Part shown: in pieces, positions 5,447 to 7,536 of the stretch
Layout: each line of letters opens with the position of its first letter
How positions within the stretch are numbered: position 1 is the first letter of the stretch
DNA from: Caldilineaceae bacterium
Lineage (GTDB): Bacteria; Chloroflexota; Anaerolineae; Caldilineales; Caldilineaceae
DNA: 7,536 nt
Assembly (NCBI GenBank): GCA_015494005.1
Contig: WGCB01000812.1
Span: forward strand, 1 to 7,536
Direction: 5' to 3'
Notes under the pieces: model-generated
Databases searched by the model: none
What the model saw: only the letters and a program-made list of their open reading frames with translations
Told to the model about the DNA's origin: nothing
Translations under genes and position numbers: made by a program

Positions 5447-6583
5447 ATGTACGAACTGAGCGAAGACCTGAAGATGTTGCAGGATCTGGCCCGGGACTTC
5501 ACCCGCAAGGAGATCATGCCCAGGGCCGAGCACTACGATGTGACCGGGGAGTGGCCCTGGGACATCTACAACAAGGCCCGGGAAGTGGGGTTGGTGAACC
5601 TGAACATCCCGGAGGAGTACGGGGGCCTGGGCGCCAGCGTGCTGGAGGAGTGCATCGTGGGCGAGCAGATGGCCTACGGCTGCTCTGGCATCCAGACCGC
5701 GCTCATGCTGAACCAGCTGGCCATGCTGCCGGTCCTCATCGCGGGGAACGAGGAGCAGAAGGCTCACTGCTTCTCCCGCCTGGTGGAGGGGGGCGAGCTG
5801 GCCGCCTACGCCTTGACCGAACCGGACGCGGGTTCGGACGTGGCGGGCATCAAGTCCACGGCCATCCGCAAGGGGGACAAGTACATCCTGAACGGCTCCA
5901 AGACCTGGATCACCAACGCACCGGTGGCCAACTTCTTCATCGTTTTCGCCAAGACGGACCCGGAGGGCGGGCACCATGGCATGAGCGCCTTCATCGTGGA
6001 CCGGGAGTGGCCCGGCGTGAGCACCAGCAAGCCCCTGGAGAAGATGGGCCAGCACGCCGCCCAGACCGGCCAGGTCTTCTTCGAGGACGTGGAGGTGCCT
6101 GTGGCCAACCGGCTGGGCGCGGAAGGCGAAGGTTTCATGATCGCCATGAAGGTCTTCGACCGCAGCCGACCGCCCGTGGCGGCCGCGGCCACCGGCGTGG
6201 CCCAGCGGGCCCTGGACGAGGCGGTGCGCTACGCCGGGGAACGCAAGGCCTTCGGTCAGCCCATCTCCCGCTTCCAGGGCGTGGGCTTCATGTTGGCGGA
6301 CATGGCCATTCGGGTCACCGCGGGGCGCAACCTGGCCTACCAGGCGGCCTGGCAGGTGGACCACGGCCAGCGCAACACGGAGGTGGCGGCCATGGCCAAG
6401 GCCTTCTGCGCGGACGCGGCCATGCAGAACGCCACGGACGCGGTGCAGGTCTTCGGCGGCAACGGCTACAGCCGGGAGTACCCGGTGGAGAAGCTCATGC
6501 GGGACGCCAAGATCTACCAGATCTACGAGGGCACGACCCAGATCCAGAAGGTGATTATCCTGCGGGAGCTCTACCGGCGCTGA
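5447..6583 (+). CDS. Acyl-CoA dehydrogenase, medium/short-chain (MCAD-like)
   Basis: Predicted 378-residue cytoplasmic flavoenzyme of normal family length. It oxidises an acyl-CoA to the trans-2-enoyl-CoA with FAD and passes electrons to electron-transfer flavoprotein. The N-terminal helical domain spans about 1-115. The middle beta domain has signature A-L-T-E-P-D-A-G-S-D (122-131) and flavin-contacting K-T-W-I-T-N (152-157). The C-terminal helical domain has E-R-K-A-F-G-Q-P-I (265-273), Q-V-F-G-G-N-G-Y (334-341) and Y-E-G-T-T-Q-I-Q (360-367). E361 sits where MCAD has its catalytic base, and the D-R-S-R-P-P-V-A-A stretch (238-246) also resembles MCAD. One variation is M-G-Q-H-A-A-Q-T (200-207), where MCAD has Arg and Ser residues. 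ATG 5447 follows AAGGGA at 5431-5436. No other beta-oxidation or ETF gene is adjacent, and the preferred chain length cannot be read from the sequence. Confidence 0.93.
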   Translation: MYELSEDLKMLQDLARDFTRKEIMPRAEHYDVTGEWPWDIYNKAREVGLVNLNIPEEYGGLGASVLEECIVGEQMAYGCSGIQTALMLNQLAMLPVLIAGNEEQKAHCFSRLVEGGELAAYALTEPDAGSDVAGIKSTAIRKGDKYILNGSKTWITNAPVANFFIVFAKTDPEGGHHGMSAFIVDREWPGVSTSKPLEKMGQHAAQTGQVFFEDVEVPVANRLGAEGEGFMIAMKVFDRSRPPVAAAATGVAQRALDEAVRYAGERKAFGQPISRFQGVGFMLADMAIRVTAGRNLAYQAAWQVDHGQRNTEVAAMAKAFCADAAMQNATDAVQVFGGNGYSREYPVEKLMRDAKIYQIYEGTTQIQKVIILRELYRR

Positions 6584-6617
6584 TTTCGGCCCGGCGAGGC
6601 ACATTTCGCGAGGCAGC

Positions 6618-6647
6618 AAAAAGGCCCGTTCCACGGAGCGGGCCTTT
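6618..6647. terminator. Shared bidirectional intrinsic terminator
   Basis: AAAGGCCCG (6620-6628) pairs perfectly with CGGGCCTTT (6639-6647) around a 10-nt loop. Read on the minus strand it ends in five Ts (AAAAA at 6618-6622), which suits the methyltransferase gene; on the plus strand it ends in three Ts. It sits between two convergent genes that end at 6583 and 6685, so one hairpin can stop both. Confidence 0.85.
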
Positions 6648-6684
6648 GGCATTGGATGCAGCGAGGTGCCGCAAGTGGCCTGGG

Positions 6685-7520
6685 CTAGGCGGTTGGCTTC
6701 TGGGCCTTCACGTGGAGGATGCGCTGGGTGAAGACCAGCTCACCGTCCTCTTTGCGCACCTCCAGCCCGGCCGCGTCCGTCTCGATGCTGGCCTCCAGCA
6801 TGTCCAGCACCTTCTCTCGCACGGCCTCCGGCGCGGCGATCATGTCCAGCCAGTCGTCGGCCCGGCGGTCCAGGCGGCGGATCTCCTCTTTCTCCAGCAC
6901 AAACCCCGCATCCACCAGCATGCTCCGGTAGGTTTCCGCCGGGTGGATGCCCACGTGGGTGGGGTTGCGGGCGCCCTCGATGACGTTGTGGGTGGCCCGT
7001 TTCACCGGATCGTCCGCACCCAGGACGTCGGCCAGGAGCAGATGGCCCCCGGGCCGCAACACTCGCCAGAACTCGCGCAGGGCCTGCTCCGGCTCCCGCA
7101 GGTGATGGAGGAGCAGGCGGCAGATCACCACATCGAAGCGCTCGTCCTGGAAGGGCAGGCGCTGGGCCGGGGCCAGGCGGAAATCGGCCTGGCCGGCCTG
7201 CTCCTCGGTGCCGTTGCTCAGGCGCAGGTACTCGGCCTGCTCCAGCATGCCCGGGCTGAGATCCACGCCCACCACCCGCTTGGCCCCGGAGTGGGCCAGC
7301 TGGATGACGGCCTGGCCTGGTCCGCTGCCCACTTCCAGGATCTGGAGCCCTGGGGCCAAGTCGGCGAAGTCCAGGAAGCTCTGCAGGTGCGGGTTGTCCA
7401 CCGGGTGCTGGCCGGCCTGGCTCAGCTGGGCCGCCACCTGGTCGTAGAAGCGGCGGACGGTCTCTTCCTCCTCTGGGGAGGTGGGGCTGGCGCTCTGGGG
7501 CGGCGCCTGGGCGCTGGGGG
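6685..7520 (-). CDS. Class I SAM-dependent methyltransferase (UbiE/Methyltransf_11-like), 5' end cut by the contig edge
   Basis: 277 residues are visible before the stop; the start lies beyond the native sequence. From the first complete native codon (7516-7518) there is a Pro/Ser/Ala/Gln-rich lead (1-15), then E-E-E-E-T-V-R-R-F-Y-D-Q, a helix typical of UbiE-like proteins. SAM motif I L-E-V-G-S-G-P-G-Q (61-69), V-G-V-D-L with the ribose-binding acidic residue at D86, R-L-L-L-H-H-L (134-140) and V-L-R-P-G-G-H-L-L-L-A-D-V (153-165) follow. The last strands (about 245-270) complete the fold. GTG at 7437 could be called a start, but it would cut off the conserved Y-D-x-V-A helix and has no ribosome site. 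The in-frame TAA just upstream lies within adapter bases and is not real. The substrate is unknown: menaquinone/ubiquinone, sterol or small-molecule methylation are all possible for this family. Confidence 0.87.
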
Positions 7521-7536
7521 CTGTCTCTTATACACA
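7521..7536. other. Tn5 mosaic-end (transposase library adapter) remnant
   Basis: The terminal CTGTCTCTTATACACA is identical to the first 16 bases of the reverse-complemented 19-bp hyperactive Tn5 mosaic end used in Nextera-type libraries. It sits exactly at the sequence end, is A/T-rich against a very GC-rich flank, and puts a stop codon into an otherwise open gene. All this fits untrimmed adapter and not a genomic transposon end. Confidence 0.95.

Noticed and set aside
5399..6652. Minus-strand open frame of 417 codons opposite the acyl-CoA dehydrogenase
   Set aside because: Its translation is His/Leu/Val-rich with no motif, and it would run through the terminator hairpin.
7521..7536. Possible genuine transposon end
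   Set aside because: It matches the engineered Tn5 mosaic end exactly at the sequence terminus with no transposase gene or target duplication, so library adapter is the simpler explanation.
1..7536. CRISPR array, tRNA/rRNA gene, prophage, toxin-antitoxin or defence system
   Set aside because: I saw no regularly spaced repeats, tRNA-like cloverleaf, integrase, transposase or defence-associated domain in any frame examined.

Overview
This is an ordinary stretch of a GC-rich bacterial chromosome with six recognisable protein genes, four complete and one cut at each window edge. Coding regions are strongly G/C at third codon positions, and the intergenic regions are clearly richer in A/T. The promoters look like sigma-70 type (TTGACA-17-TACAAT, TATAAT). 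A TrmI-type tRNA methyltransferase, an MCAD-like acyl-CoA dehydrogenase and a GlmS-like sugar isomerase would fit a GC-rich Chloroflexota bacterium (Anaerolineae/Caldilineae-like). That placement is inference from general feel, and no marker in the window proves it. The last 16 bases match the Tn5 mosaic end used in transposase-based sequencing libraries, so the right edge is a contig end with leftover adapter.

Layout. (1) 1-821, minus strand: a PHP-domain metal-dependent phosphoesterase that runs off the left edge. It lies 10 nt downstream of (2) trmI (832-1809, minus), the tRNA m1A58 methyltransferase, and probably shares its transcript. (3) 1810-2403 is a divergent intergenic region of about 0.6 kb. 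It holds a -10 box for trmI on the minus strand and a near-consensus promoter with an A/T-rich upstream tract on the plus strand. The plus-strand promoter is followed by a leader of about 355 nt. (4) 2404-3414, plus: a lipoprotein of unknown family built from two copies of one module, ended by a strong intrinsic terminator at 3490-3527. (5) 3591-4082, plus: a YbaK/ProX-type aminoacyl-tRNA deacylase with a GTG start. It converges on (6) 4102-5151, minus: a two-SIS-domain GlmS-like sugar-phosphate isomerase or deaminase without the glutaminase domain. (7) 5152-5446 is a divergent intergenic region with an extended -10 promoter for the SIS gene and a perfect 13-bp dyad. (8) 5447-6583, plus: an acyl-CoA dehydrogenase. 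It converges on (9) 6685-7520, minus: a UbiE-like SAM methyltransferase cut at its 5' end by the contig edge. A bidirectional terminator sits between these two.

The genes do not form one pathway. Two act on tRNA quality (TrmI modification, YbaK-type editing), one on amino-sugar phosphates and one on fatty acyl-CoA oxidation; the other three have unknown substrates. I see no mobile element, CRISPR array, RNA gene or defence system. The least explained items are the duplicated lipoprotein with its strong promoter and long leader, the GlmS-like protein of uncertain reaction, and the adapter remnant that creates a false stop upstream of the last gene.
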